Source: Verrucomicrobiota bacterium
Lineage (GTDB): Bacteria; Verrucomicrobiota; Verrucomicrobiia; Limisphaerales; JAHEOI01
DNA length: 11,845 bases
Direction: 5' to 3'
NCBI GenBank assembly: GCA_018610125.1
Contig: JAHEOI010000008.1
Coordinates: 1 to 11,845, forward strand
Positions within the stretch are counted from its first letter, which is position 1, and the number at the start of each line of letters is the position of its first letter. The notes beneath the pieces are model-generated. The model had not been told where the DNA came from and searched no databases. It saw nothing but the letters and a program-made list of their open reading frames with translations. A program made the position numbers and the translations under genes. Shown here piece by piece: positions 1 to 8,362 of this stretch.

Positions 1-1137
1 CAAGGGTGTGGCAAGCAGCAGCTCGAGAGCGCCGCTGCGTCGATCGTCAACCAACTGCCGGCATGCCTCCGAAGCCAACCAGATCTTGACGATCGAGTGC
101 AGCAGCAGCAGAAACATGACGCTGATCGGGAATTCCATCCAGGAGCTCCGATGTTCGGCAAATCCCCACAGCCAGCCTAACGCCCCAATCCCAAGAAGAA
201 GCCAGACCAAGAGTCGCTTGAGTCGGTCACGCCCAGCCAGCCAAAGCACCGGATTAATCGCCAACAAGCGATCCCGCAAGCGACGCCGATAGTCAACATT
301 GCCCAATGTCAAGCGCCTCCGGAGCATTCGAAGCCGATGACTTCGTGGGCCCTCCGGCTTGTCCTGCCAAGCCCTAGGCAACCGAACAGCGGAGGTCCCC
401 AAGAAAAGAAAGACCATCCCTGCCAAACAGCCGACGCTTAGCCTAAACGACGACGCTTGGAAGGGACCGGTCGCCTTGAGCGAGCTCATCACCTGCTTCA
501 AGGCGAAGGCGGGACTTGGGATCAGGAATTTTTCCGGGGGTGAGGATGCCGAAATGAACCCATACTCCGTCAAAAAGACGCCCAAAAGAGGAATCCCGGC
601 CATGATGAACAACAGCAAGAGCACCGTCCCACCGGAGGCCCTGCGAGACTCCCGGCTAAAGGTCGAGACCAAAATGCCCGCCGAAAGGGAAACCAGCAAA
701 GTGGCCACCAGCACGACCAACAGCAACGCGAATGACCTAAGGGGCACGCCGCCCATTAATAAAGGCAGCGCAAGGACCGGAAAAATCGCTACCAACCCGT
801 AAAATGCCGCGAGCGAATTGGCCACAAGTTTGCCCAAGACGACATCGTAGCCCTTGAGATCGGTCAGAAAAAGGAGACCGAGCGTCCCCTCTCGTTTTTC
901 CTCACTGAGGCAATCCGATGTGGTCAGCACACCGGCCAAGCCGCATAACGCAAACGCCAAAACCGATAACGAGATAAAAACGACTCGGCCCGCCGTTGCA
1001 GCCGGGACATCCGCAGCCAAATAGATCCAGACAAAGAGAATGACCGCCAGCAAAGCGCTGGCAAATCGCATCCAATAGGTCCCCCGCCTCCTGGATGCAA
1101 CCTTCAACTCCCTTCCGACAATCGGCAATACAGTCAT
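1..1137 (-). CDS. ABC-2-type permease, second paralogue (3' part cut by window edge)
   Basis: The minus strand is open from an ATG at 1137-1135 to base 1, giving 379 codons without a stop, so the C-terminus lies outside the window. The start is set by a 4-bp ATGA overlap with the preceding permease, which suggests translational coupling, and by ungapped alignment of the two N-termini (PIVGREL here, PIVSREL there). Visible parts are about six hydrophobic segments in residues 20-250, the ABC-2 motif SEEKREGTLGLLFLTDL at residues 78-94, a basic linker, the shared NPvlWL motif near residue 300, and two more hydrophobic segments. The visible part ends in RSGALELLLATPL, a second copy of the same motif. 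By family knowledge this is the membrane subunit of an ABC exporter, pairing with the ATPase at 2958-3914. The substrate is unknown. It is clearly a paralogue of the neighbouring permease. Confidence 0.87.
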   Translation of the reverse strand, partial: MTVLPIVGRELKVASRRRGTYWMRFASALLAVILFVWIYLAADVPAATAGRVVFISLSVLAFALCGLAGVLTTSDCLSEEKREGTLGLLFLTDLKGYDVVLGKLVANSLAAFYGLVAIFPVLALPLLMGGVPLRSFALLLVVLVATLLVSLSAGILVSTFSRESRRASGGTVLLLLFIMAGIPLLGVFLTEYGFISASSPPEKFLIPSPAFALKQVMSSLKATGPFQASSFRLSVGCLAGMVFLFLGTSAVRLPRAWQDKPEGPRSHRLRMLRRRLTLGNVDYRRRLRDRLLAINPVLWLAGRDRLKRLLVWLLLGIGALGWLWGFAEHRSSWMEFPISVMFLLLLHSIVKIWLASEACRQLVDDRRSGALELLLATPL

Positions 1138-2714
1138 ACGAATGCGAAGCGAAGCAAACTGCGAATTAATAAAATAACACCCACGACCAGGCTGATGACG
1201 AGCTGAATCGCGAGATAAACGACGTATTTGACCTCGATCGCCATGCGGGCTACCGACTCGATACCGAGGAGGTTGATCCCAAGCTCGAAAGCACCCAGGA
1301 GCAACAACGGCAACACCAGTCCGAGCGCGACGGTCAATGCCCACGCCATGAGGAGATTCAGCCGGGTCAATGCGAGGGTCATACCGATAGTCACGATCGT
1401 CAAGAAGGTCGTGCCGAGCCCGAACAGGAAAAGGAGCGTCGCGTCGAATTCCTCGATAGGCCCGCGCTCTTCAAAGAGAAAAAACCCTTCACTGAAGTCG
1501 GTGGTGAAATAAAATACCGCCACAAGCACGACAAATGCCGGCAGCATCTGCCGCCATAAGCCACGCGCTCGTCCCGCGATCATTTTTCTGCCTCCGAGCG
1601 GCGTAACGGCCAACAGCTCATACAAGCCGGTTTCTCGCTCCTGCCGAAAGCTCGCCGCCGCGCTGAAGGCCAAGCCAATCGCCAACCCGTAAAGCAGGCG
1701 GTAATGCCACAGCATCAGCTCCTGAGCGCTCCAAACGACAGCGGCCAAGACCCCGCTTTCGGCAATCATGATCGCCCCACACCAGCTCCATTTGCTCAAA
1801 CGGGCGCTCCAGGAGTATTCGCCGAGCCAATGGATCGGATTGACATCCCGTCTCGAGCGCATCCACTTGGAAAAGAACCGTTCCCAAAGCCAAGGCGAAC
1901 AAAACACTTGGACAACCCGGCGGCGCAACCGAGAGGGCGGTTTGTACCGCCAGCTCAGCTTGATACGCCAAGCTGCCAAAACGACAGCGACAACCGTCCA
2001 GCAAAGCGCCACGTAAGCCAAATCGCGCCCCACCGTCAAAGGAACCGACGGCAGCCCCATCCCGCCAAAGCTAAGCCGGCGAATCAGGCCCCCAAGCCAT
2101 GAGAAGCTGACCAGATCCTTGAGAGAAGAGGGGAACGCGCCGGTTTGCAGGAATGTCACGGCAATGATCAAGCTCAGTACTGAGAACAGACTCAACACCA
2201 GGCTTAGGAATAATGCCCGTCCCCATCGTTCCGTAAACGCCGAAGCGACCAATCCCGCAGAAAGGGCGGCCATCATCGACGCAGCGACAACTACGAGGGC
2301 TTGGAGCCCATCCCGCCACGAGACTCCGCCCAAAAACAGCGGCAATATTGCCATTGGCAAAAGGGCCAAAAGCAGCGTCACAGCTCGAAATACCTGGAGT
2401 GAGACCTTGGATAAGACAATGTCCGGGGCCCTTAACGGGGTCAAAAACAGCAGCTTGAGCGTTCCTTCCCGCTGCTCGCGACTGATACAATCGGCCGTTA
2501 AAAGAGGCCCTAAGACCCAGACCACCGCTATGACAGTCAGGCGTAATCCATCAAACAATGCTTTTCCCAGGGCATTCGGCGGCACCTCGAATTGAAGCTG
2601 CAGCCCAACAAAAACGGTGATGCCAAAGAGGGCCGCAACGATCCGAAGCAGGTAAGTACTGCCTTGCCTCGAAGCCGCGCGCAGCTCACGACTTACAATC
2701 GGCCAACGGACCAT
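1134..2714 (-). CDS. ABC-2-type transporter permease, about 12 TM segments, first paralogue
   Basis: This 526-residue integral membrane protein should form the channel part of an ABC exporter with the upstream ATPase. I count about twelve hydrophobic segments (roughly residues 21-40, 55-76, 108-131, 136-160, 166-190, 233-253, 311-331, 341-357, 388-405, 424-449, 454-480, 498-521). The post-TM2 motif SREQREGTLKLLFLTPL (residues 78-94) recurs as RQERETGLYELLAVTPL (357-373), so the protein looks like two ABC-2 halves fused in one chain; single ABC-2 subunits usually have six TMs. The ATG at 2714 is the first possible start: reading back in frame there is a TGA and no earlier ATG, GTG or TTG. A GGAG lies 12 nt upstream, a long spacing. 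Its stop overlaps the start of the second permease. Function as an ABC permease is secure at superfamily level; the cargo is not. Confidence 0.9.
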   Translation of the reverse strand: MVRWPIVSRELRAASRQGSTYLLRIVAALFGITVFVGLQLQFEVPPNALGKALFDGLRLTVIAVVWVLGPLLTADCISREQREGTLKLLFLTPLRAPDIVLSKVSLQVFRAVTLLLALLPMAILPLFLGGVSWRDGLQALVVVAASMMAALSAGLVASAFTERWGRALFLSLVLSLFSVLSLIIAVTFLQTGAFPSSLKDLVSFSWLGGLIRRLSFGGMGLPSVPLTVGRDLAYVALCWTVVAVVLAAWRIKLSWRYKPPSRLRRRVVQVFCSPWLWERFFSKWMRSRRDVNPIHWLGEYSWSARLSKWSWCGAIMIAESGVLAAVVWSAQELMLWHYRLLYGLAIGLAFSAAASFRQERETGLYELLAVTPLGGRKMIAGRARGLWRQMLPAFVVLVAVFYFTTDFSEGFFLFEERGPIEEFDATLLFLFGLGTTFLTIVTIGMTLALTRLNLLMAWALTVALGLVLPLLLLGAFELGINLLGIESVARMAIEVKYVVYLAIQLVISLVVGVILLIRSLLRFAFV

Positions 2715-2957
2715 GACGCAATCACGCTCCGCCGGATCCCTTGTCCAACAAAATAGGATACATTTGAGTCATGTTTTGCCTTGCCCTTTCTATTGTTTTC
2801 GGCCTCAAGGAATCTGTGGCGAGGCGAATAAGAATTTCCATTTTCTCTTCCACGGAGCAGAACTACAGCGAAGCGAAGACAGAAAACATTGAATGCGGCC
2901 AAGCGGCTTAAACGAACCTCACGCCTTGGCGGGTCTGAGCCAACGCCTCGCCGGGAT
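2715..2957 (-). other. 243-bp gap inside the ABC operon
   Basis: This is the only sizeable gap in an otherwise overlapping operon. Read on the minus strand, it is locally AT-rich in its middle and second half. I see no convincing sigma-70 promoter pair and no hairpin followed by a T-run. A 16-codon reading frame (ATG at 2772, TGA at 2722) with AAGG six bases upstream ends seven bases before the permease ATG. A frame of 92 codons also crosses the whole gap, but its translation is basic and low in quality as a protein. The gap could hold an mRNA processing or attenuation site; I cannot show that. Confidence 0.4.
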
Positions 2958-3914
2958 CTACTGAGTTTCACCGCGCGTTACGTGCATAAAGACCCTCTCC
3001 AAACCGACCTCATCCTCCCGGAACTCGATCACCTTGGTGCCTCCTTTGACCAGGCTTTCAAGCACCTCACTCGGGTCGGTCTCATGATCTTGCAACGTAA
3101 TCTTGATTCGGCTGTCGACCGCTTCGAGCTCCGCGATTTGAGGCTGCTGCTTCAGCACCTCCATCGCCCGGTCGAGATCCGTGCCCACGCGTAGCCAGTA
3201 GACCGGGCCCGACGTGATTTGCTCTTGGGCGCCGCCTACCGGCCCGCTGTAAATGAGGCCTCCTTTCTCAATGATAGCAACGCGATTGCAAAGGCTCTGG
3301 AGCTCACTCAAGATATGAGACGAGATAATGATCGTTTTCCCCATGCGCTGCAGTTCTTGAAGAATTGCCATCATCTCGATGCGAGCCCGCGGATCGAGTC
3401 CGCTAGCCGGTTCATCCAACAACAGTACAGCCGGGTCATGAATGAGCACCCTAGCCAAGCCCAATCGCTGCTGCATCCCGCGGCTCAACGTGCCGATCAG
3501 AGTGCCTTGCTTGTCCGTCAGCCCAACCAATTCCAGGACGTCGCCAATGGTCTTCTCGCGTTGAGCGCTCGGAATCTTATAGCATGCCCCAAAGAAATCG
3601 AGGTATTCCGTTACCTCCATGTCTTTGTAGACCCCAAAAAAATCCGGCATATAACCGATAATATGCCGAACCGAATCGGCTTGGCGGACGACATCGTAGC
3701 CCATCACTTCGGCGCGTCCTCCGGAGGGCGCCAGAAATGTCGCCAGGATTCTCAAGGTTGTCGTCTTTCCGGCCCCGTTTGAGCCGATGAAGCCAAAGAG
3801 GTCTCCCCGGTAGACAACAAGGTGAAGTTGGTCCAATGCCGTCAACGAGCCGAAGCTCCGACTCAGGCTTCGGGTCTGGACGGCGATATTCTGGCCGGCT
3901 GTTTCGTCACTCAT
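2958..3914 (-). CDS. ABC transporter ATP-binding protein
   Basis: This is the cytoplasmic ATPase (318 aa) that should power the two downstream permeases. Motifs in order are an aromatic A-loop region near residue 21 (RSFGSLTAL), Walker A GSNGAGKT at 44-51, signature LSRGMQQR at 143-150, Walker B VLLLDEP at 163-169, D-loop SGLDP at 171-175 and switch His in SSH at 198-200. The usual Q-loop glutamine is replaced: the segment IGYMPDFFGVYKDM has Asp91 where most ABC ATPases have Gln. Residues 230-318 form an accessory C-terminal region like that of DrrA/NatA-type export ATPases. The start ATG overlaps the upstream gene by 8 bp (ATGAGTGA), so the two are probably translationally coupled. Role as an ABC ATPase is certain; the substrate is unknown. 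Confidence 0.95.
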   Translation of the reverse strand: MSDETAGQNIAVQTRSLSRSFGSLTALDQLHLVVYRGDLFGFIGSNGAGKTTTLRILATFLAPSGGRAEVMGYDVVRQADSVRHIIGYMPDFFGVYKDMEVTEYLDFFGACYKIPSAQREKTIGDVLELVGLTDKQGTLIGTLSRGMQQRLGLARVLIHDPAVLLLDEPASGLDPRARIEMMAILQELQRMGKTIIISSHILSELQSLCNRVAIIEKGGLIYSGPVGGAQEQITSGPVYWLRVGTDLDRAMEVLKQQPQIAELEAVDSRIKITLQDHETDPSEVLESLVKGGTKVIEFREDEVGLERVFMHVTRGETQ

Positions 3915-6192
3915 ACGTCAAGGTTGTTGCGGACTCTGGATTCACGGTCTTTCCCAATCGACTCGGACTTCTCTCAGGAAGCGCCAAGCGGAATAACGTG
4001 TCGCGCTGAAGGCGCTTCGGCTTGAATTGGTTCAAGGGCTCGATCGGCGAAAAGTTCTCCGCCCAAGCAAACACCACCGCTTGGCCGCGCGCGATCAAAG
4101 GGCTGACATCAAAGCGGTTCGGCGCCATTAAGAAATCCCCTCGACCTCGACGACGGATATTTCGGGCCTGAGCGTCGCCGGTTAATGAGACAAGCGATGC
4201 GGCAATGGCATTCATTGGCTCACGCTCGAGACGTCCCTCGGAACCGGTGCTCAACGCTCTCCCCCGGCTCCGCAGTGCATCCGCAAATCGATCGCGATAA
4301 CGGGACGCCAGCTCATCCAAATCTCGGAAGGCGCGGCCTTGAGCAACCTCAAACTGCCGGCTAGCGTTTGCCCGGAGGGAATCCAGCTTATAAAGCCTCC
4401 CTTCAAAGGCCAGCCACAAAGAATCGAGACGGGAGTCGAGACGGTTCCGGAGCGTCAGCTTGAGGCGGTCCTTGCGCCGGACAAGCTTCCCCTCCAAAAG
4501 ATTGGTGCTCGGTTTCTGCCAGTCACTGACAAACAACTGGCTTGTCCAAACCGGAACCGAGAGGTTCGCGCGGAATCCGCGCGCACCCTGGAGCACAGCA
4601 GCGCGACTGCTCTCTTGCCCGCCTTCGCGAGTGCCTTGGAATTCCGGTCGCAACGTTGCATAGCGCAAATCCGAAGCAACCGGGTAGCTGGCATTGACCG
4701 GGGAATAGACCGAAGCATAGGTCCACCCCCTTAGCATGGACTCCTCTTCCCCGGGGACAACATCGACAACATGAAGCTCATTCCACTCTTTCTCCCCGGC
4801 ACGGAGCCTGTAGCCGATGTAGTAGATCAAGGCCGAGAACAGGATCACATAAAGCGGGAATGTGATCCAGGTAAGCATCTGGCGGTTCAACCGCTTGAGC
4901 GAAAAGTGGTCAATAGGACCGATCACCAACAGATAGACTCCCAATAGGACCAAGAGCCAAACAACCGGGAGCTTCCTGACCTGGCGACTCTCGATCATCG
5001 ACCCGAATACGCCATCGAGGCTCTGGCCACCGTAATAGCGAAACTGCTCGGCGTCGTACCAGTCGCTTGGAATGCCGATCAAGCTTGACCAGAACCAATC
5101 GCGATGTTGCCAAGAGAGAAAGGGCTCCCGACTCGGACTGAACGTCAGCAAGCTGATTTGGCCCCGTCCCTTGAACGCCCGAATTGCCAGAGGCACCTCA
5201 CCCGAAGAGATCAAGACTTTGCCCTCGCCCGGTGTTGTCTCGGTCACCACCAGCGTTTTCCCTCGGAAGTCCGCATCAGGCTCCAGCTTCAAGGGCTTGT
5301 TCTTGGAAGAGACCTGATAAGTCTTGGGCGGCAGGTTGAATCGATGCTCGCTCGATGTTTGGGACGGATCGGACGATGCCCCCGATTCGGCAAACCGATG
5401 AAGTGCTTGGTCCGTCGTGATCTTGCCCAGGTTACCCACCTGACACGGCGAAAGCCGGCGAAGCCAGGGGGTAGCGGTAATATCACTCGGTTGCTCGATC
5501 GCTAAAACAAGATGCCCGCCCGATCTGAGCCATCTCATTAACCCATCCACTTGCTCTGCCCCCAGCTTAAGCGCTTCTTTCGAGTTAAGATAAATCATAT
5601 CCAACCCTTCAAGCGCAATCGGAGAATCCGGAAACAGCTTCGCCTGCAATCGAGCTACCCGCGGCTGGAACTCCTCCTGTTTGGAATTGATCTTGGGCAG
5701 CGATGGCATCGCACTGAAGTTCGCCGGCAGGGCGCCTATCAAAGGGGCTTGCCATGCCTGGACATTGGCTGCCCCGCCCAATTGGCGCCGGGCTCGAACC
5801 TCCCCGTGACTGTCGAGCAACCGGGCATTCCAACGCCCATACCCGCCGCCGGTGGAAAATGCGGGCACGACAAACCGTTTCAGTGAATCGGTCGGGAGCT
5901 CTACCTGATAGCGACGGGTCTGGCTGCTACCGCTTCGCTCCGGAGAGAGCTCGAATGTAGCCACAAAACCGGGCCCAGTGTTCTCGACCTCGCAAACGAC
6001 CGGGAACCACTCTCCCTCGTGCAAATGCTTATCAAAGCCGAGAAAGACATCAAAGCGGATCCCCTCTTTCTGGGCATAAAGGCTCGGCGTCGTCGAGCAA
6101 GCGACGCCTAGCAATAAGCAGACAACCAATCGCATCCACACGGACCACCAGGACCAAGATGAGGCAAGGCTTATACTCCTGAAAAGATTCAT
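3907..6192 (-). CDS. Large envelope protein with GATase-like domain and two TM helices, ABC-operon partner
   Basis: I do not recognise a named family. The start chosen is the ATG at 6192 (761 aa), with GGGGGAA just upstream; an in-frame TTG at 6207 would add five residues. Residues 21-40 form a signal peptide with likely cleavage after SLYA; LLGVAC within it is a poor lipobox. Residues 45-110 read like a beta-sandwich (FDVFLGF...CEVENTG). Residues 195-235 (LDMIYLNSKEA...LMRWLRSGGHLVLA) resemble the glutamine-amidotransferase-like fold found in envelope proteins, without a catalytic triad that I can identify. TM helices lie at about 408-425 and 441-460, joined by a short basic loop. This puts the N-terminal 360 and C-terminal 300 residues in the periplasm. 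Being first in the operon and overlapping the ATPase, it is probably the extracytoplasmic partner of the transporter, a GldG-like role by analogy only. Confidence 0.8.
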   Translation of the reverse strand: MNLFRSISLASSWSWWSVWMRLVVCLLLGVACSTTPSLYAQKEGIRFDVFLGFDKHLHEGEWFPVVCEVENTGPGFVATFELSPERSGSSQTRRYQVELPTDSLKRFVVPAFSTGGGYGRWNARLLDSHGEVRARRQLGGAANVQAWQAPLIGALPANFSAMPSLPKINSKQEEFQPRVARLQAKLFPDSPIALEGLDMIYLNSKEALKLGAEQVDGLMRWLRSGGHLVLAIEQPSDITATPWLRRLSPCQVGNLGKITTDQALHRFAESGASSDPSQTSSEHRFNLPPKTYQVSSKNKPLKLEPDADFRGKTLVVTETTPGEGKVLISSGEVPLAIRAFKGRGQISLLTFSPSREPFLSWQHRDWFWSSLIGIPSDWYDAEQFRYYGGQSLDGVFGSMIESRQVRKLPVVWLLVLLGVYLLVIGPIDHFSLKRLNRQMLTWITFPLYVILFSALIYYIGYRLRAGEKEWNELHVVDVVPGEEESMLRGWTYASVYSPVNASYPVASDLRYATLRPEFQGTREGGQESSRAAVLQGARGFRANLSVPVWTSQLFVSDWQKPSTNLLEGKLVRRKDRLKLTLRNRLDSRLDSLWLAFEGRLYKLDSLRANASRQFEVAQGRAFRDLDELASRYRDRFADALRSRGRALSTGSEGRLEREPMNAIAASLVSLTGDAQARNIRRRGRGDFLMAPNRFDVSPLIARGQAVVFAWAENFSPIEPLNQFKPKRLQRDTLFRLALPERSPSRLGKTVNPESATTLTYE

Positions 6193-6310
6193 AGGGTTCC
6201 CCCACAACCGGTATTCAACTTATCTCATGGATACAAGCCACCCGTCGGCAAGTCAACCCGGGACATTGATTGATACCCGGCCGGACAAACACCCTGTTGC
6301 TCCTTCTCGC
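6193..6310. other. Intergenic spacer between helicase and ABC operon
   Basis: This 118-bp non-coding stretch separates the helicase stop from the envelope-protein start. It carries the candidate promoter at 6228-6256 and a weak dyad (CCGGG, 13-base loop, CCCGG) around 6258-6282 with no T-run, so it is not a convincing terminator. Read-through from the helicase gene therefore cannot be excluded. Confidence 0.4.
6228..6256 (-). promoter_or_regulatory. Candidate sigma-70 promoter of the ABC/envelope operon
   Basis: On the minus strand, TTGACT (6256-6251; five of six matches to the -35 consensus) is followed after exactly 17 bases by TATCCA (6233-6228; about half matches to TATAAT). A start about seven bases downstream would give a leader of roughly 30 nt before the ATG at 6192. 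Spacing and position fit well, but the -10 is weak, so this is a prediction only. Confidence 0.4.
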
Positions 6311-8362
6311 CTACCCGTCAATGGAGGACCGCATCGCATCAAAGAGGCGCTTCCCGTCCTGCTTGGCGATCGTCTTCTTGGATTGACTATCCTCCTGCTC
6401 CAGCAGCTCTTCGGGAAGCTCCTTGAGAAAGCGCGAGGGATGACACGCGACGGATTGGCCATACTTTTTTCGGGTGTGGCAATAACTTAAGGAAAGCGCC
6501 ACTTGAGCCCGTGTCAGAGCGACATAAAAAAGACGACGCTCTTCATCGATATTTCCCTCGGTTTTTGATCGTGAATGCGGAAAGATCCCTTCTTCCAAAC
6601 CGACAAGATAGACATGCGGGAACTCAAGCCCTTTACAACTGTGGACCGTGATGAGTGTTACGGCATCCGATGGATTCCCCTTGAGACCACTGTCCGGGCG
6701 ATCGTTATCGAGGCAGACTCCCTCAAGAAAGGCCTGCAACCGCCGAGCCGGCCACGACATGCCCGCACTTCCCGAGCTCAGCTCGGCGCCGGTGACATCT
6801 TCCAATGAGGCGATCATCTCCTGCACAATGCGGATCCGATTCTCGGCGGTTTCGACATGCTTTTCCGTCCGCTTGAGCTCCTCGAAATATTCAATCTCCT
6901 TGAGAAACTCACTGACCCACTCCTTGAGCGATAGATCCTCGCGCAACTCCAGCGGCTGTCGGTAACGCTCAAGCAGTTCAAGAAAGTTGGCAATATTTTT
7001 TTGCGTCCTCGCGGAAAACCCATTCTGAACATCGGTATGACGCATCGTTTGAAAGACCGACGCCCCGCGTTCATGACTCACTCCCAACAAACGCTCCATC
7101 GTCGCGTCGCTCAGCCCACGTGCCGGCACATTGGCAATCCGCAAAAGGCTGTTGTCGTCTTCCGGATTCAACAAGACTTTCAGATAGGCCAGTAGATCCT
7201 TGATCTCGCGGCGGTCAAAGAAGCTTTGACCGCCGACCAGGTGATAGCGGATACCGGCCTGACGCAAGGCAGTCTCAAGCGGGCGCGACTGCTGATTGGT
7301 TCGAAACAGGATTGCCTGAGACGACCACGGGATATTGCGGACAAGACTGGCCGTTTGGATCGACTCGACGATTGACTCCGCCTCTTGTTCGTCGCTCTCA
7401 AACACCCGATACGCGATCCTGTCACCAGTCCCCATGTCCGACCACAATTGCTTGGAGTGGCGGCGTGGATTGTTTTGGATCACCGCATTGGCGGCTTGAA
7501 GAATGACATTGGTCGATCGATAATTCTTCTCAAGCTTCACAACTTTGACATCGTCATAATCCCGCTCAATGGCATTCAAATTGGCAACTTCCGCCCCTCG
7601 CCAGCCATAGATGCTTTGATCGTCGTCCCCCACGACACAAAGGTTTTGATGCCCCCGGGTCAGCTCTTTCAACAGCGCGAACTGGGCCGCGTTGGTATCC
7701 TGATACTCGTCGACCATGACGTACCGAAAACGATCGCGATATTCGGCAAGCACCTCCGGATGCTCCCGGAACAGGCGCAGGGTCAACAGCAAAAGATCGT
7801 CGAAGTCCACCGCGTTGGCCGCCCGTAAGGAAGCGTCGTAACGCTCCTTCAGATGGTCCGCCATTGCCGCGGCCTCGCTGTCGGAAAAGCGGATATGCTC
7901 GCTTCCGTTATTCTTGATCCGGCTCAAGCAGCTCAATACCGCCTGCGGCTGCACCTTGACATCCTTGGAAGCAATCCGGCTCAACAACCGCCTGACCAGC
8001 CCAAGTTGATCGGATTGAGTGTAGATGACGAAATTCGGCTTATATCCCAACAGCCCAATGTGCTGCCTTAGCACCCGGACGCCTAAAGAATGGAAGGTGC
8101 TGATCGTGGGACGCGGTCGTTTGGAGCCTCCCTTGCCAGGCAACAAGCCGTGTACCCGCTGATGCATTTCCCGCGCCGCCTTGTTGGTGAATGTCACCGC
8201 GAGGATCCGATCCGCCGGGACCCCCTGATGGATCATGTGAGCGAGCCTTAATGTAATCACCCGCGTCTTGCCGGTGCCGGCACCGGCCAGGATTAAGAGC
8301 GGCCCTTCAACCGTTCTGACGGCGTCACGCTGAGCCGGATTTAGAGTACTCAAGTCGAGCAT
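6311..8362 (-). CDS. Rep/UvrD-family superfamily 1 DNA helicase
   Basis: This 683-aa ATP-dependent 3'-5' DNA helicase would act in repair or replication restart. Its motifs are Q-motif LNPAQRDAV (7-15), Walker A AGAGTGKTR (26-34), Ia VTFTNKAAREM (56-66), Ib STFHSLG (88-94), Walker B DEYQDTN (218-224), motif III GDDDQSIYGWRGA (245-257), motif IV KNYRST near 278, motif V VHSCKGLEF (573-581) and motif VI ALTRAQ (615-620). In motif V the residue at 576 is Cys where Ala or Ser is commoner. Length matches Rep (about 670 aa) and is shorter than most PcrA/UvrD proteins because little follows motif VI. The symbol is left open since rep, pcrA and uvrD cannot be separated by eye. No Shine-Dalgarno sequence precedes the ATG. 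It lies 66 bp downstream of the STAS gene. Confidence 0.96.
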   Translation of the reverse strand: MLDLSTLNPAQRDAVRTVEGPLLILAGAGTGKTRVITLRLAHMIHQGVPADRILAVTFTNKAAREMHQRVHGLLPGKGGSKRPRPTISTFHSLGVRVLRQHIGLLGYKPNFVIYTQSDQLGLVRRLLSRIASKDVKVQPQAVLSCLSRIKNNGSEHIRFSDSEAAAMADHLKERYDASLRAANAVDFDDLLLLTLRLFREHPEVLAEYRDRFRYVMVDEYQDTNAAQFALLKELTRGHQNLCVVGDDDQSIYGWRGAEVANLNAIERDYDDVKVVKLEKNYRSTNVILQAANAVIQNNPRRHSKQLWSDMGTGDRIAYRVFESDEQEAESIVESIQTASLVRNIPWSSQAILFRTNQQSRPLETALRQAGIRYHLVGGQSFFDRREIKDLLAYLKVLLNPEDDNSLLRIANVPARGLSDATMERLLGVSHERGASVFQTMRHTDVQNGFSARTQKNIANFLELLERYRQPLELREDLSLKEWVSEFLKEIEYFEELKRTEKHVETAENRIRIVQEMIASLEDVTGAELSSGSAGMSWPARRLQAFLEGVCLDNDRPDSGLKGNPSDAVTLITVHSCKGLEFPHVYLVGLEEGIFPHSRSKTEGNIDEERRLFYVALTRAQVALSLSYCHTRKKYGQSVACHPSRFLKELPEELLEQEDSQSKKTIAKQDGKRLFDAMRSSIDG

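Noticed and set aside
359..802. A 147-codon plus-strand frame
   Set aside because: It lies antisense to the second permease, whose minus-strand frame shows clear membrane segments and homology to the neighbouring permease; the plus frame is low-complexity K/P/T/N-rich.
2693..2971. A 92-codon minus-strand frame starting at GTG and filling the ATPase-permease gap
   Set aside because: It overlaps both neighbours, is highly basic with no domain-like pattern, has no Shine-Dalgarno sequence, and looks like a chance open frame.
6081..6123. Lipobox (LLGVAC) in the signal peptide of the 761-aa envelope protein
   Set aside because: Gly at -3 and Val at -2 are a poor fit, and a better signal peptidase I site (SLYA before Gln) follows; two downstream TM helices also anchor the protein.
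6205..6207. TTG at 6207 as the envelope-protein start
   Set aside because: The ATG five codons later has a G-rich ribosome-binding stretch directly upstream and gives a more usual signal peptide N-terminus.
6258..6282. CCGGG/CCCGG dyad as a terminator after the helicase or before the ABC operon
   Set aside because: The stem is five bases with a 13-base loop and no T-run on either strand.
7385..7828. A 147-codon plus-strand frame with a fairly protein-like translation
   Set aside because: It is antisense to the helicase over motifs II-IV, which are unmistakable; the hydrophobic look comes from the mirrored codons.
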